A DNA stretch of 64,000 nt from Diacronema lutheri (GCA_019448385.1 JAGTXO010000004.1:1612001-1676000), one strand, 5' to 3'; numbered from the stretch's first letter, positions 1 to 11,618 are shown. Numbers and translations are program-made. Notes: generated from the letters alone by a model not told the origin.

Positions 1-66
1 TTTGTGTACCAAAACTCGAGCGCGCCGCACGCGCAGCGCGCCGTAGCTTCGAATTTGGTCAGCCAG

Positions 67-684
67 ATGGCGGATGACGAGGAGCGCCTCGGCCCCGATG
101 CCAAGCGGCGCGAGCTGCTCGACTTCCTCAAGCGCTACCTTTTCGGGCCGGTGCGAGCGCGCGGGCGCGTGCCGCTAAGCGCTTTGCGTGTGTGGATGGT
201 AATGGCACGTGCAAACTCCTCCCCCCCCCCCCCCCCTCCCCCCCCCCTCCCCCGGGTGCGCGCACAGTACTGGGTGGTGGACGTGTCCGACGTCTACGAT
301 TGGGCCATTGTCACAGGTGGCCCCCCCAGCGTGCCGACAAGCAACGGGCTGTGCACCACGCTCACCGCCGGCTTCAACGACATTGGCGTCTGGCTCCTCC
401 ATCGCAATCCGCAGCCACCCGCTGACGTAGTGCGCAAAATGCATTCAAGGGCGCGCGAGCTCGGGCTGGACACGAGCGCGCTGCAAGACGTCGCGCAGGA
501 TGGCTGCGAGTACACCGCGCCGTGCGCGCGCGCCGCCGTGCGTGCGCCCTGGTGCAAGGAGTCTTTGAGGGCGAGCGACGGCGGCGCCGCCGCGGGCAGG
601 ACGCGCAGCCACGCCGCACGCAGCGCCAAGGCGGCCGCCTCGTCGCGCCTAGAGACGTGGGCGCGCGTCGACGCGCGCACGTGA
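67..684 (+). CDS. Lipocalin-like protein, 3' part (model uncertain)
   Basis: The second exon, from 268, begins YWVVDVSDVYDWAIVTGG and continues to GVWLLHRNPQPPADVV and ARELGLDTSAL. This matches the last strands and C-terminal helix of Blc/apolipoprotein-D type lipocalins, which bind small hydrophobic ligands. A likely intron is 151-267: donor gtgcgagc, a C/T-rich tract at 221-253, and acceptor gcgcacag, with both flanking exons in phase 0 (117 bases). The upstream exon (67-150, ending LKRYLFGP) does not itself look like a lipocalin barrel, so it could be wrong, and the true 5' part may lie left of the window. The frame runs to a stop at 684, but the tail after about 520 is low complexity and may be non-coding or contain another splice site. 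The lipocalin call for 268-510 is fairly secure; the gene limits are not. Confidence 0.55.
   Translation: MADDEERLGPDAKRRELLDFLKRYLFGPVRARGRVPLSALRVWMVMARANSSPPPPPPPPLPRVRAQYWVVDVSDVYDWAIVTGGPPSVPTSNGLCTTLTAGFNDIGVWLLHRNPQPPADVVRKMHSRARELGLDTSALQDVAQDGCEYTAPCARAAVRAPWCKESLRASDGGAAAGRTRSHAARSAKAAASSRLETWARVDART
221..253 (+). repeat. Poly-C/T tract in lipocalin intron
   Basis: This 33-base run is almost pure C with two T interruptions. It ends 14 bases before the proposed 3' splice site at 267, the position of a polypyrimidine tract. Similar but longer runs occur in other introns of this window. Confidence 0.85.
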
Positions 685-1703
685 TGCGCACGCACGCGCC
701 GTCCAGCTGCCGTGACGTGCATCTGAACCCACGCGATCACATGAGCCCCGCACCACTGTCGCCGCGCTCGCGCAAGGCGACGATGAGCGTCGTCGTGAGC
801 GCGGCGAAGAGCGCGGCCGCGCAGCACAGTGCACTCACCATCACAGCAACCATGCCCCGAGCGCTTCAAGCGCGCGCGCACCAAGCCTCACGCCCGTCGG
901 CCCGGCGGTCGCGCTCGGGCTCGGGTCGCGGGGTCGGGCGTGCCGAGTGTTTCGGCCGCGCTCAAGTCGTGTGGCGCACGCCCACGGGCACTATCGCCGG
1001 CATCCTGCCCTCGGCATTTTTGTGCTGAAATTTCGAGAGCCGCCACGTACGCGGCGAGAACCGAGCTGTTCGTTCACGCCAAGCTCGAGGCGTAGCCGTT
1101 GCCGCGCCGCACGGCGGCAACTGTGGCCACCAGTCCACCGCCGACAACCGCGCGGTAGGCGGCGACCGCGGCGACGGCGGCGGCGGCGCAGGCGGCGGCG
1201 ACGGGCGAGGCGGGCGAGGCGGCGGTGGCGGACGCGGCGAAGGCGGCGGATGCGGTGGCGGCGGCGCGGGCGACGGCGTGGGCGGTGGCAGAGCGGGCCG
1301 TCATGGCGCGCTCTCGTATCTGGAGGCGGGCGCGGGGGCGGCGACAGGTGCGACGGCGGTGCGGCCGGCGGCGGGCCGGGCGAGGTTGGTGGCTGAGGCA
1401 GCGGCGGTGGCCGCGGCAGCGTGGGCGGCGGCGGCGGCGAGCGCGAGGGCGGCGGCGGCGCGGATGGGCGCGAGCGCGGCGGCGGCGGGCGCGGCAGCGG
1501 CGGCGGCGCGGGCGAGGGGGGGGAGGGTGGGTGCTGCATAGCACGCTGTGCGCGCCGCGGCCGCTCGACCGGCACTGCTATGGCCTTGGGCGACATCGTA
1601 GCGTCCTTGGCGCTGCGACGGCCTTGTCGCCCAGGACGCCGTGCGTGCCATCCATCGTGGCGCCAGTCTGCGCGGCCGCGCCGCTTGTCACGCAAGACGC
1701 GCG
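685..1703. other. Intergenic low-complexity GC-rich DNA, no gene recognised
   Basis: All six frames give only Arg-, Ala-, Gly- or Pro-rich strings, as expected from sequence this rich in GCG and GGC. Between about 1150 and 1540 it is dense in imperfect GGC/GCG triplet repeats. I see no domain, no consistent codon pattern and no convincing splice pair. A lipocalin 3' exon or UTR could lie in the first 200 bases. Confidence 0.6.
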
Positions 1704-2151
1704 CTAGCGATGCTGCTTAAGGCGCGCGCCCGCCGCGCCCAGCGCGGCGCCTCGTCCAGCCGCTCGCAGCAGCGGCGCGAGGCGGTACGCGTCAGCCACC
1801 ATGCCGTCGATGGCGATGAGCGACGCCAGCTTAGGCGCGGAGAGGAAAGATTTCTGCCGTGAGCAGAGCGCGCGAGCTGGTACGCCCACACCTTGCTATG
1901 GGTATGTGCAGCCAGGCACCGTCGTGCTACGCCACAAAGTTGGCTAGGCCACGCGCCTCGTCGAGCGCCGATGCAAAGAGCGCCCGGTGTATGCCTTTCC
2001 ACGCGGCCCGCGCAGCGCCGATCGTGGACGCGGAGCCGCTCACGCCGGACGTGCTGCGACGGACGCGCTGTGCCGCCGCATCAGCCGAGAAACCGCCAAA
2101 GTCGGCTTCATGCCGCGCGCCCCACTCGCACGCCTCCGCCGCGGCCCACAT
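1704..2151 (-). CDS. Hypothetical two-exon protein
   Basis: I do not recognise this family. Two minus-strand segments have protein-like composition unlike their surroundings. Exon 1 (about 2151-1936) encodes MWAAAEACEWGARHEADFGG and ends ARGLANF; exon 2 (1853-1704) encodes KSFLSAPKLASLIAIDGMV and ends ARLKQHR before a stop. The 82-base interval begins gtggcg and ends ggcag, and both sides are phase 0. The start is a guess: the frame is open upstream, to 2388, and another 5' exon is possible. The gene would face the proline-rod gene at 2291 head to head. No signal peptide or membrane segment is visible. Confidence 0.4.
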
Positions 2152-2290
2152 CACTGCACTCTCGTCAGCACTCAGCCGGGGCGAAATGCGAGGAGCGCCA
2201 TCTCGCACGGCACGGTGCGTCCGCCCCCACCATTGTTGCCATTCTCGACGGCGTCGTTCATGAGAGTCGGGCCCCGCTGAAACGGCCAAA

Positions 2291-5200
2291 ATGCCGCGCC
2301 GCCGGTTGTTCGTCGCCCTCGCCATTGTCGCCCTCGCGCGGGTCCTGCCAGCGAACGAACTGTACTGCGCCGACCCGAGCGCGGACAACTACAACGCGAC
2401 GCCCGCACCGGGCGCCAGCGCGAGCGCCGACTCGTGCGCCTACATTGGCTGCACCGACCCGGCGGCGTTCAACTACGACTCGAGCGCGACGGGCGGCAGT
2501 TCGCTCCGCTTCTGCTCCTACTCGCGGGGCATCCCCGTCGTCGGCTGTCGCGACCCGCTCGCCGACAACTTCGAATCGGCCGCGTGGGTGAACAACGCGT
2601 CGCTCTGCGACTACTGCGGCTGCCGCCAGCCCGGCGCGCTCAACTTTGACCCGAGCGCAACGTCCGGAAGTGACGTGCGCCTGTGCGTGTACGAGAGCCC
2701 CCGCCCGCCGCCGAGCCCGCCTAGCCCGCCGCCGCGGCTGCCGCCGAGCCCACCACCGAGCCCGCCAAGAGCGCCGCCAAGCCCGCCGCCCGCGCCGCCG
2801 CCGAGCCCGCCGCCGAGCCCGCCGCCGAGCCCGCCGAGCCCGCCGCCGAGCCCGCCGACCAGCCCGCCGCCCAGCCCTCCGCCCAGCCCGCCGCCAAGCC
2901 CGCCGCCAAGCCCGTCACCGCCAAGCCCGTCACCGCCAAGCCCGCCGCCACCCAGCCCGCCGCCACCGAGCCCGCTGCCACCCAGCCTGCCGCCCAGCCT
3001 GCCGCCCAGCCCGCCACCCAGCCCGCCGCCACCCAGCCCGCCGCCACCGAGCCCGCTGCCGCCCAGCCTGCCGCCCAGCCCGCCGCCCAGCCTGCCGCCC
3101 AGCCCGCCGCCCAGCCTGCCGCCCAGCCTGCCGCCAAGCCCACCGCTCAGGCCACCGCCCAGCCCGCCGCTTAGCCCGCCACCGAGCCCGCCGCCCCCCA
3201 GCCCGCCGCGAATGCCGCGAAGCCCACCGCCCCGCCTGCTACCGCGCCGTCCGCCACCGGGCCTGCCGCCGAGCTCGCCGCCCGCCCTGCCGCCCTTCCC
3301 GCCGCCCAGCCCAGTGCTGCCTGCGCCGCCGCCCGGGCCCCCGGCTCAGCCGCCGCGCCCGCCTCTCAGCCCGCCGCCGAGCTCGCCGCCGAGCCCGCCG
3401 CCGAGCCCGCCGCCGAGCCCGCCGCCCAGCTTGCCACCCAGCCCGCCGCCCAGCCCGCCGCCAAGCCCTCCGCCGAGCCTGCCGCCCAGCCCGCCGCCCA
3501 GCTTGCCACCCAGCCCTCCGCCCAGCCCGCCGCCCAGCCCGCCACCCGGGCTGCCGCCGAGCCCGCCGCCGAGCCCGCCGCCTCCCAGCCCACCGCCGAC
3601 GGCACCGCCGAGCCCGCCGCCGAGCCCGCCGCCCTCGCCGCCGCCCTCGCCGCCGCCCTCACCGCCGCCCAGCCCACCGCCGAACCCGCCGCCCGGTCCG
3701 CCGCCCAGCCCGCCGCCCAGCCCACCGCCAAGCCCACCACCCACCTCGCCGCCCGGTCCACCACCGAGCCCGCCGCCGAGTTCGCCGCCCCCGCGGCCGC
3801 CACAGCACCCGCCGCCGAGCCCGCCGCCGAGTCCGCCGCCGAGCGCGCCGCCTCGGCCGCCGCCCAGCCTACCGCCATTTCCGCCGCCGCGCCCACCGCC
3901 GAGCCCGCCGCCTGGTCGACCGCCCAGCCCGCCACCCAAGCCGCCACCGCGCGCGCCGCCGAGCCCGCCGCCCAGCCCGCCGCCCAGCCCGCCGCCGCCG
4001 CAGTCGCCGCCGCGCCCGCCTCCCAGCCCGCCGCCACCGCGCCCGCCGCCGCACCCGCCTCCCAGCCCGCCGCCGAGCCCGCCGCCGAGCCCGCCACGCG
4101 CACCTCCCAGCCCACCGCCCAGCCCGCCGCCGCCCTACCCGCCGCCGGCGCCGCCGTTCCCGCCGCCGCCGCCGTTCCCGCCGCCGAGCCCGCCGCCGCC
4201 GACACCGCCGCCACGGCCGCCGCCGCGCGCGCCGCCATCCCCACCGCCGTCACCGCCGCCGTCACAGCCGCCGCCTTCGCGCCCGCCAAGTCCGCCGCCA
4301 CGCTCACCGCCGAGCCCACCGCCGCCGCGCATGCCACCGCGCCCGCCGCCCAGCCCGCCACCGCCGAGCCCGCCGCCGAGCCCGCCGCCGAGCCCGCCGC
4401 GTGCGCCGCCTCCGTCGCCTCCGCCCTCGCCTGCGTGCACCGACCCCTTTGCGGACAACTTTGTGAACCAGAGCGCCGCATCGGTTACGCCCGACGCAAC
4501 GCTCTGCCGGTACACGGGCTGCACTGACCCGCTCGCCGCCAATTACGACCCGACTGCGACGGGCGGCAGCGCCGCGCGCCAGTGCCGCTATGCGCCACCG
4601 CCAAGGCTGCCCGCGCCGCCGCCCAGCGCGTGCGCCGACCCGCTCGCCGACAACTACGACCCGACATCGCCGGTGGGCAACGCGTCGAGCTTTGCGAGCT
4701 GCGCATTCTGCGGCTGCACGGACAGCGCCGCGCTCAACTTTGACGCGCGCGCGACGCGCGGCAGCGCGCAGCGGCAGTGCCGCTTCTCCAGCCCACCGCC
4801 CAGTCCCCCGCTCGCGGGTTCCTTTGAGTTCTGGGTGACCCTCGACCTCGAGATCGATCAGTTTGGCGCGGCCGCGCGCGCGCTCTGGCGGCGCGCGCTC
4901 GCGAACGGCACGGGCGTGCCCGCCGAGTGGTTCCGCGTCTCGGCGACCGAGCCCGCGTCCGTGCGCGTGCGCACGGTCCTCATCCTCACGCACAACGCGC
5001 TCGCCGCCGGCCTTGACCCGGCCGCGACGCTCGCGCGCGCGACGGCGGACGAGATGACGCGCTGGCTGCAGGCCGTCGGCGCTTCGTCAATCCGCGTGCT
5101 CACTCCACCGCAGCTCCTCCTCCCGCCATCGCCGCCGCCGCCGCCCGCCGTGCGCGCGCTCGTGCGGATGCGCGTCGCGGCCGGCCTGTCGCCATCCACC

Positions 5201-6845
5201 CTCGCCGCGCTCTTCCCGGCCGCTTTGGCGCCGAGCGCGCTCTTCGACGGCACGCTCGTGCCCGCGTTCTCGCCCGCCATCTTCGAGACGAACGTCGCCG
5301 CGGCGCTCGCGCTCGCCGACGCGTCCTCGGTGTCCGTCGCGCAGGCCGACGAGGGCCTGTCGACCGCGGAGGCGGAGTCGCTCTTCCCGCTCTCGGCGCC
5401 GTTTGCGCCGCTGCCCGCGCCACCGCCCGCGCTGATCGTGAGGCTCGTCTTCACGATCGCCGCGCACGGCGCGGTCGACCTCGCGCAGGCGGATGCGGCC
5501 GTCGACGCGCTCATCGCGCGCACGCGCGCGCGCTCGCTCGCAGTCGGCTGGCGCATCGCATGGTCGTCGGTGCGCATTTCGACGGCGCGGCCGGACGGCA
5601 CGCTGGCCGACGTCGACCTGAGCGCGCTGCCGGGCGCGGGTGCGGGCGGTGGTGGTGGTGGCGACAACGACGACGACGGTGGCGGTGGCGATGGTGGCGA
5701 CGCCGCGAGCGCGGCATCGGGCGCGGGCAGCGTGGCGCAGCAGCCCGGCTGGCAAACGCCGCTCGTCATCGCGCTCATCGCCGTCGGCTGCGCGCTCCTC
5801 GCGCTCGGCCTCTACGCGCTGTGCACGCAGCAGGGCGCGTGTCGGCTCGACTGCGGTTGCGCGCACTGCGCCTGCGGCACGGCCCCGCTGCCCGTTGCGC
5901 CGTACGAGGGCGGCCGCCGCTTCGTCGCGCGTGGCCGAGGGGCGGCGATCGGCGCGGACGCGCGCGCGCGCGACAGCTGCAGTGGAGGCGTGTGCGCTTC
6001 GGGCGGCTCGGCCTGCGTGGCCACGCCAAAGCGCGCCGACGGAAGCCCGTGGTCGCAGCCGCCCGTGCTCATCGGCGGCCAGATGGGGAGCGCGGGCTGT
6101 CGGAGCGTGCATGTGCGCGCACGCCGCGCCGCACCGTCGAATCGTCGGACCGTCGGACCGTCGGACCTCTGTGCTGACGCGCGCTGCCTTGCCCGCTGCC
6201 CACCTGCCCTGCCCGCTCTCTGGTCGCCGTGTGCTTGCGCAGGCACCACCCAGCTCGCAGCGCGCGCACCTCACCGAGCGCACGCCACGCCCGGCGCCGC
6301 TGCACGCCCAGCGCGACAACGCCTCCATGGCCGCCCTCCCACCGACGGTCGCGGCGGGCCCCGCGCCGTGGCTCAGCTCACCAGCGGCGAGACCCACACC
6401 GCCCAGCATGCCGCGCACCCTCGTGCTCGAGCTTCCGCCAGCCGCGCGATGCCGCAGCCCATCGGACGCGTGCTCGTTCGACGGCTCGTGCCGCGGCGCG
6501 CCGAGCGGGCCGCGCGAGCGCACCGCGGACGGCGCCGTGTCGCGCACGCCGCCCTCGAGCACCGCGGCGCGCAACCCACGGCGCGCGCGCGGGCGTGCCC
6601 CCTCCGACGCGGCAGCGCCCGGCGCCCTCGATGCCGGTCGGCCCGTCGGTCGTCGGCGGCCACGCGCGGCCGCGGCCGGAGCGGAACCTGAGCGCGCCGA
6701 CCTGGCCGAGGCTTTCGATTCAGCTGCCACCGCCCACGGCGGCGCGAGCACGAGCCAGCAGCGCCGGCGCGTGCGGCGCGCGCCTGCGCTTGGCGGCGCT
6801 AGCGACGGCGGTAGTTTGAACGATCTCGCCGCGGCCGCGCCCTAG
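2291..6845 (+). CDS. Pherophorin-like proline-rod glycoprotein with Cys cassettes and a membrane anchor
   Basis: Two exons (2291-6106 and 6243-6845; intron gtgcat...gcgcag, phase 0) give about 1,471 residues. The N-terminus, MPRRRLFVALAIVALARVLPA, is a signal peptide. Next come three Cys-containing cassettes of the form GCTDPAAFNYDSSATGG. Residues ~140-715 are an almost unbroken PPSPPP rod, a substrate for prolyl hydroxylation and arabinosylation in algal wall proteins. Four more cassettes follow the rod (CTDPFADNF, GCTDPLAANYDPTATGG and others), then a folded Ala-rich region and an acidic GGGGDNDDDGG linker. A hydrophobic helix (LVIALIAVGCALLALGLYALC, ~1158-1178) precedes a basic, probably cytosolic tail. 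I infer a cell-surface or wall-anchored fibrous protein. Cassettes of this type are widespread in secreted algal and bacterial proteins and have no known enzyme activity. Confidence 0.8.
2697..4430 (+). repeat. Ser-Pro-Pro coding repeat (proline rod)
   Basis: About 1.73 kb of degenerate 9- to 12-base units built on AGCCCGCCGCC encode SPPP, SPPPSP and variants (APP, RPP, LPP, TPP). Synonymous and Ser/Ala/Arg/Leu changes keep Pro at most positions, which suggests selection on the rod. All other frames of both strands stay open across it and are artefacts. Confidence 0.95.
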
Positions 6846-7113
6846 CTCACGCAAAAGTCGTCCGATCTCACCGTCAGACGCACTGGCGGGCCCCACGCCG
6901 CCTGCTGTGAAGGCGCGGAGCATGCAAAATGCCACGCCAGTGCCCGCAAGGCGTCACTACCTTCCGAACGGCCCGCGCTGCACTCGGGGCGCTCAACCGT
7001 GCTCCTGATCGGATTTGGCTTGACCATCTATACCCACGCCAGTAGCCGGAAGACATCACTGGCTTCCATCGTGATCGCTGTGCGTTGCACCTCCTCGGGA
7101 CGAAGGCGGGAAA

Positions 7114-8834
7114 ATGGCGTCCGTGTTCGAGGTGCGCCGCGCTGGTGCGCGCGCGATCCGCGGCGCGGTGCCCGGGGTGTTGAGCCGCGCGCGCGCGCGC
7201 GCGCGCACAGGATGGAGTCGCGCCCGCGAACGCGCGAAAGCGTGGCGCCGCCGGCGGCAGGAAGGCGGAGGTGCCGCACGAGGACGGCGTGCCGATGAAG
7301 GCGCTCACGTACGCGAACAAGTGCAGGCTGTGCAGCGCGGAGATGCCGGCGGGCGGCAGCGGCTGGTACAACAAGGATGCAGAGTCTGGCCGTCGCTTGA
7401 CGTGCAACGCCTGCCACGATGCGAACGTGGCCGATGGCGAGGCGGCGGCGCGCGCGGACGGCGCGGACGGCGCGGACGGCGCGGCCGCGCCGCCGCCGGC
7501 GGTCAAGAAGATGCGCGCTCCGATGCCCAAGGTATCGGAGGAGGTGCTGCGCTCCAAGGACGGCCTAACAAAGCTTTACAAGATTGCCAGCTCCAAGGGC
7601 GCCATCCGCCGTACGAGCGACGTGGCCTCTGACCTCGGCCACCTCCTGCGTCTCTACCGCGAGTGGGGCAACAAGCTCGTGCCCGCGCTCGACTTTGACG
7701 AGATCATCGCGCGCACGGAGAAGCTCGGAGGGACGCGGCGCGTGCGCGTACGTGCTGCGCGCGACCTGCGCGTCATCACCGCGACGGTGCACCGGCACCG
7801 CGGTGCGCGGCGCGCGCGCGCGCCGACCCGCCGCGCGCGCGCGCGCCGCTCCCGCGCGCGCGCCGTGCGCCGCGTCTCGGCGCGCGCAGGAGCATTTGCT
7901 CTTTTTGCGCGACGTGCATCTCGGCCTTCGCTCGCTCGACGAGCACGACGACGAGCTCGCGCACGCCGCGCGTCGCGCCGCCGGCGAGCCCGCCGGTGAT
8001 GCGTGCAGCGATGAGGAGGGGGCGCTCGACGCTGGCATCGACCCCACGGCGGGCGGTGGCGCCCACGAAGCGGACGGCGAGGGCGCGGTGGCGGATGGCG
8101 CGTCGGGCGCGACGCTGGACACGCCGACGGCAGCCGGTGCGCCGCTCACCGCCGCTCAACGCGAGCGCATCGAGGCGCAGCGCGCGGCGGCTCTCGAGCG
8201 TCTTGCGGCCAGGCAGGCGACTGCGGCGGCCGCCGCGGCCGCTGCGGCGCAGGGCGGCGTGTGCGACGACGACGACTACGGCGCAGATGCGGACGAAGCG
8301 GCCGCCTTGGAGGCGGAGATGCTCGCCGCGCAGCGCGACGAGGCGTCCGCGCCGCGCGCGGCGCGCGGCGGCGCGCGCGGCGGCGCACCGGGCGCGTCCT
8401 TGCTCGGCGCGCGCGCGCGCGACGAGGCCATGGCCGAGGACGAGATGGCGGCGCTCGAGGCGGAGATGGCGGCCGCGCGCGCATCTCCGCCGCGCGCCGA
8501 CGCGCGCGCGTTTCGGCGGTCGGGTACGTGCGGCGTGGCGACGCACGGCGGCGCGTCGGCTGCGGGCGGTTGCGCGGAGCCCTTCGACCCGCCGGTTGCC
8601 CGGCAGCTCGAGGCCGAGTTTGAAACGGAGCGCGACGCGCCAGCCGCGCGCGCGTCGCAGGAGCGCAGTGATGACCGGTGGGAGGCGGCCGCTCTGCGCG
8701 AGGGCGAGGACGGCTTGCGCTCGGTCAGCGCCGACGCGGCGGCCGCTGCGCACGCAGCCGCCGTCGCCGCGACCGCCGCGCAGGCGGAGGCGCTCGAGGC
8801 CGAGCTCGCGATGCTCGATGGCGACGACTTTTGA
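7114..8834 (+). CDS. TIPIN/Csm3/Swi3-family replication-fork protein with N-terminal zinc finger
   Basis: Three exons, 7114-7131, 7211-7741 and 7890-8834, all phase 0, give about 497 residues. The first exon encodes only MASVFE. Residues ~44-74 hold CRLC-x23-CNAC, a GATA-like zinc-binding arrangement. Residues ~118-180 match the Swi3/Csm3 domain: a GLTKLYKIASSKGAIRR segment, then LGHLLRLYREWGNKLVPAL and FDEIIARTEKLGG. In yeast and animals this domain binds Timeless/Tof1 and stabilises stalled replication forks. The C-terminal half is acidic and Ala-rich with repeated ALEAEM motifs, probably helical and disordered, and ends ELAMLDGDDF. The donor after EKLGGTRR is gtgcgcgt and the acceptor is gcgcgcag. 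The gene converges on the XRRA1-like gene 62 bases away. The Csm3 assignment is by sequence pattern; the finger is not a feature of animal TIPIN as I know it. Confidence 0.7.
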
Positions 8835-8896
8835 AGGAGTGGACGTGCTCCTCTCATCACAGTACTGCGTTACGGTGTGCACGGGTGGACCAGTCG

Positions 8897-11618
8897 TCAG
8901 CCATCAGCGTGCTGTGCCTCAGAGCCATGCACTGACGAGCCCTGCCCCGCCCTGTGCTCGTTCAGCGCGGAGAGCATCGCCTGCATCGACGCGACGCCCT
9001 GGCCGCTCACCGCCGGCTGCCTGCCCGCCGCGCTCATCTCCGCCACCTTAAGGTTGCGCCGGAGCGCGTCGAGCCGAGCAGGCACCGCGTCGATGGCGCG
9101 CTCGAGGGCCGCCTGCCGCGCGAGCTGCTGCCGCGCGCGGCCCTCCTTGCCGCCGCCGCCGCCGCCGTCGCCATCCGCAGCCGCGCGCAGTCCAACGTTG
9201 AGCGGGTCGCGCGCCCTCACAAATTTGTCGCGTCGACTTGCCTCGAAGGCGGTGGTCGTCTGCTGGTGGTGCGTGGGCGCATCGACGTCGACCTCGGCGA
9301 GCGGGTGCTCGAGCGCGTACTTGAGCGCGTTGAGCGCCGTGCGCACGTCGATATTCGAGTCGATGAGCGCCTCCGCCTCGTCCGACAGGAGGAGCGCATC
9401 GCGCAGCTCCTGCAGCGTCGCGCGCGGCGCGGCGGGTTGCGCGCCCTCGCCCGCCTGCTGCGCGCCGCCGTTGCCGCCCGGCCTCACGGCGCCCGCCTGC
9501 GTGACAAAGAAGCCACCAGAACCAACCTCGGAGACGATCGCCGACGCGGCTTGCGCGGCCTCGTGCGCGATCTGCGCGCGCGCCTGCACGATGTGCGGGT
9601 TCTCGCGCCTGCGCGGCGGGGCCGAGCGGGCAGAGGGGCGAAAAGGCGAACGCGCGCGCGTGGGCGCGCGGGCGCGGAGCGCGCGCGGCGCGCCTTGGCC
9701 CACCCGAGCCGCGCCCTCCATCGCATCGGCGCGCGGGGCCGACGCGGAGCGCCGCTGCCCTGCGCTGCCCTGCGCTGCGGTGCGCTGCGGTGCGGTGCGG
9801 TGCGGTGCGGTGCGGTGCGGTGCGGTGCGGTGCGGTGCGGTGCGGTGCGGTGCGGTGCGGTGCGGTGCGGTGCGGTGCGGTGCGGTGCGGTGCGGTGCGG
9901 TGCGGTGCGGTGCGGTGCGGTGCGGTGCGGTGCGGTGCGGTGCGGTGCGGTGCGGTGCGCACTTGTGCGGCGGAGCGGGCGGAGCGCGCGCCGAGCCGCG
10001 CATCGCCAGCTCCGCCGTCCGGTGCGAGTGCACGACGGCGTCGAGACCGAGGACCACCGCGTGCTCGTACGAGGAGGCGCGCGGGCCCTGCTGCGGCTGC
10101 GCGGTCGTCAGCTCCACCGCCCTGTCCGAGAGCACTTCGTCAAACGCCGCGGGCACGCCGCGTCTCATGAACGGGTTGCCCCACACGGAGAGCGAGCTGC
10201 GCACATAGCCGGCACGGTGGGAGGTGCACACGTATAGCGGCGGCGTGCGGTGAGCGCTGGCATTGCCACTCCCCACGCGCAGCGCGGCGCGCCTGCCGCG
10301 CCGAACGCCCACGCGCGCGCACAGCCCCGCTCGCCTCGGGGCGCCGGCCCACCGCCCCAGCAGAGCGGGCGATCGCGGCATACCGCAGGCGGCGCATCTG
10401 CAGGAGGGGCACGAGGGCATCCTCGTGGGCGATAAGGTTCTGCGCGAGGTTGAGCACCTCCACCTCGCCAAAGCCGCCATTCTCAACCGCCTCGGCGGGC
10501 AGCCGCTCGATCTGGTTGAGCGCGAGCGAAAGCTCTGAACGCACCGCACGTAACGGGCCAGCGAACCCCGCGCAGCGGAGGCGGCGCGGCGTCATTGGTG
10601 AGGCGCAGCGGTTGCGCGCTTCACACCGATCGCGAAGCGCGGCGACGCCACGCGGCGCTGCGCACCTTTGAGGTAGGGCGTGGTGGCAAGCGCGTTGAGC
10701 GCAGCGTCGGATCGGATCGAGTTGCGGTCGAGCGTGAGCTTGCGCAGCTCGAGAAATTCGGTCCAGTCGGGCGGCAGGCGGGAGAGGCGGTTGCCCGTCA
10801 GGTCGAGCTCTCGCAGGCACGCGAGCTGCGCGAGGCTCGCCACGTCCTCCGCGCTGAGCCCATTGTAGCTCAGATTGAGAACCTCGAGCCTCGGGAAGCC
10901 GCCGGACGGCAGGTCGATCGCTGTGATGCCGTTGCAGTCAATGTGGAGCTCCTGCAGGCTGGGCAGGCCCGAAAGGCGCTCGAGCTGCAGACGGTTGTCG
11001 CCAACGTCGAGGTGCGTCAACCGCGTGAAGAAGGCGAGGTCCTCCACGACCGCGCGCGTGATGTTGCAGCCCTCGAGCACCGCCTGCACCGCGTCGGCCG
11101 GGTCCTCGACGTGGCACGCGTCGAGGAGCATGAAGCCGTCGAGGCTCGCGGCCTCCTGCGCGCGCCTAACTGGCGGCAGCACGCGCTTCGCCGTCGCGCC
11201 CACCTCGATGAACGTGCGCTGGTTGCGCGGCACCGGCTTGGGCGGCGGCTCCATGTGCACCTCGCCCGCCCCCACGCGCATCGCGGTCGGCTTGGCGCCC
11301 TTGCCGCCGCGCGCGGCGAGCGAGTTGGCGATGCCCTGCGCAAACGGCGTGTATGACCCGGCTGCGCGCGCGCGACGCGCGGCGCGCGCGAGCCCGACGC
11401 GCGCCGACAAGCGCGCGAACGCGTGAGCACGGCGCCGCGCGCGCCGACGCCGGACGGCGCGCCCGATCGCGCGCGCATCGACACGTACGAGGCAAGCGGA
11501 GGTCGCGGGGATCGATGTCGTCGTCCGCGAGCGCCGGCCAATCGCCGATCACCTGCCTCGCGGACTCCTCATACCCCTCCGGCGGTGGTGGGAAGCCGCC
11601 GGGGCCGAGCGCCGCCAT
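8897..11618 (-). CDS. XRRA1: XRRA1-like leucine-rich-repeat protein
   Basis: Five exons on the minus strand (11618-11489, 11361-10666, 10534-10384, 10196-9963, 9608-8897) join in phases 1, 1, 2, 2 to about 640 residues. The N-terminus is MAALGPGGFPPPPEGYEE. The segment DGFMLLDACHVEDPADAV followed by VVEDLAFFTRLTHLDVGDN matches vertebrate XRRA1 before its leucine-rich repeats. Repeats include LQELHIDCNGI, LEVLNLSYNGL, LRELDLTGNRL and LRKLTLDRNSI, and the array closes with LRSLSVWGNPF. The last exon is helical (ALNALKYALEHPLAEVDVD, ARQAALERAIDAVPARLDALRRNL). XRRA1 is associated with X-ray response in human cells but its biochemical role is unknown. The fourth intron (9962-9609) contains a pentamer repeat that keeps the frame open, so read-through is an alternative to splicing there. 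Start context and the strong donor cgtacgt after exon 1 support the model. Confidence 0.78.
9780..9958 (-). repeat. (TGCGG)n pentamer array in XRRA1-like intron
   Basis: About 35 near-perfect copies of TGCGG on the plus strand, that is CCGCA on the gene's sense strand. It lies in the fourth intron. Every frame is open across it (AHRT, GAVRC strings), which is an artefact of a 5-base unit lacking stops. Confidence 0.95.

Noticed and set aside
1100-1700. Proline-rich minus-strand protein
   Set aside because: The sequence is GGC/GCG triplet-rich in all frames with no signal peptide, domain or splice support.
5087-6751. 554-codon minus-strand frame opposite the proline-rod gene
   Set aside because: Arg/Ala-rich mirror of the folded C-terminal part of the plus-strand gene; no domain or splice logic.
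9048-9962. AHRT / GAVRC repeat proteins on both strands
   Set aside because: Pentamer without stops inside an XRRA1-like intron.
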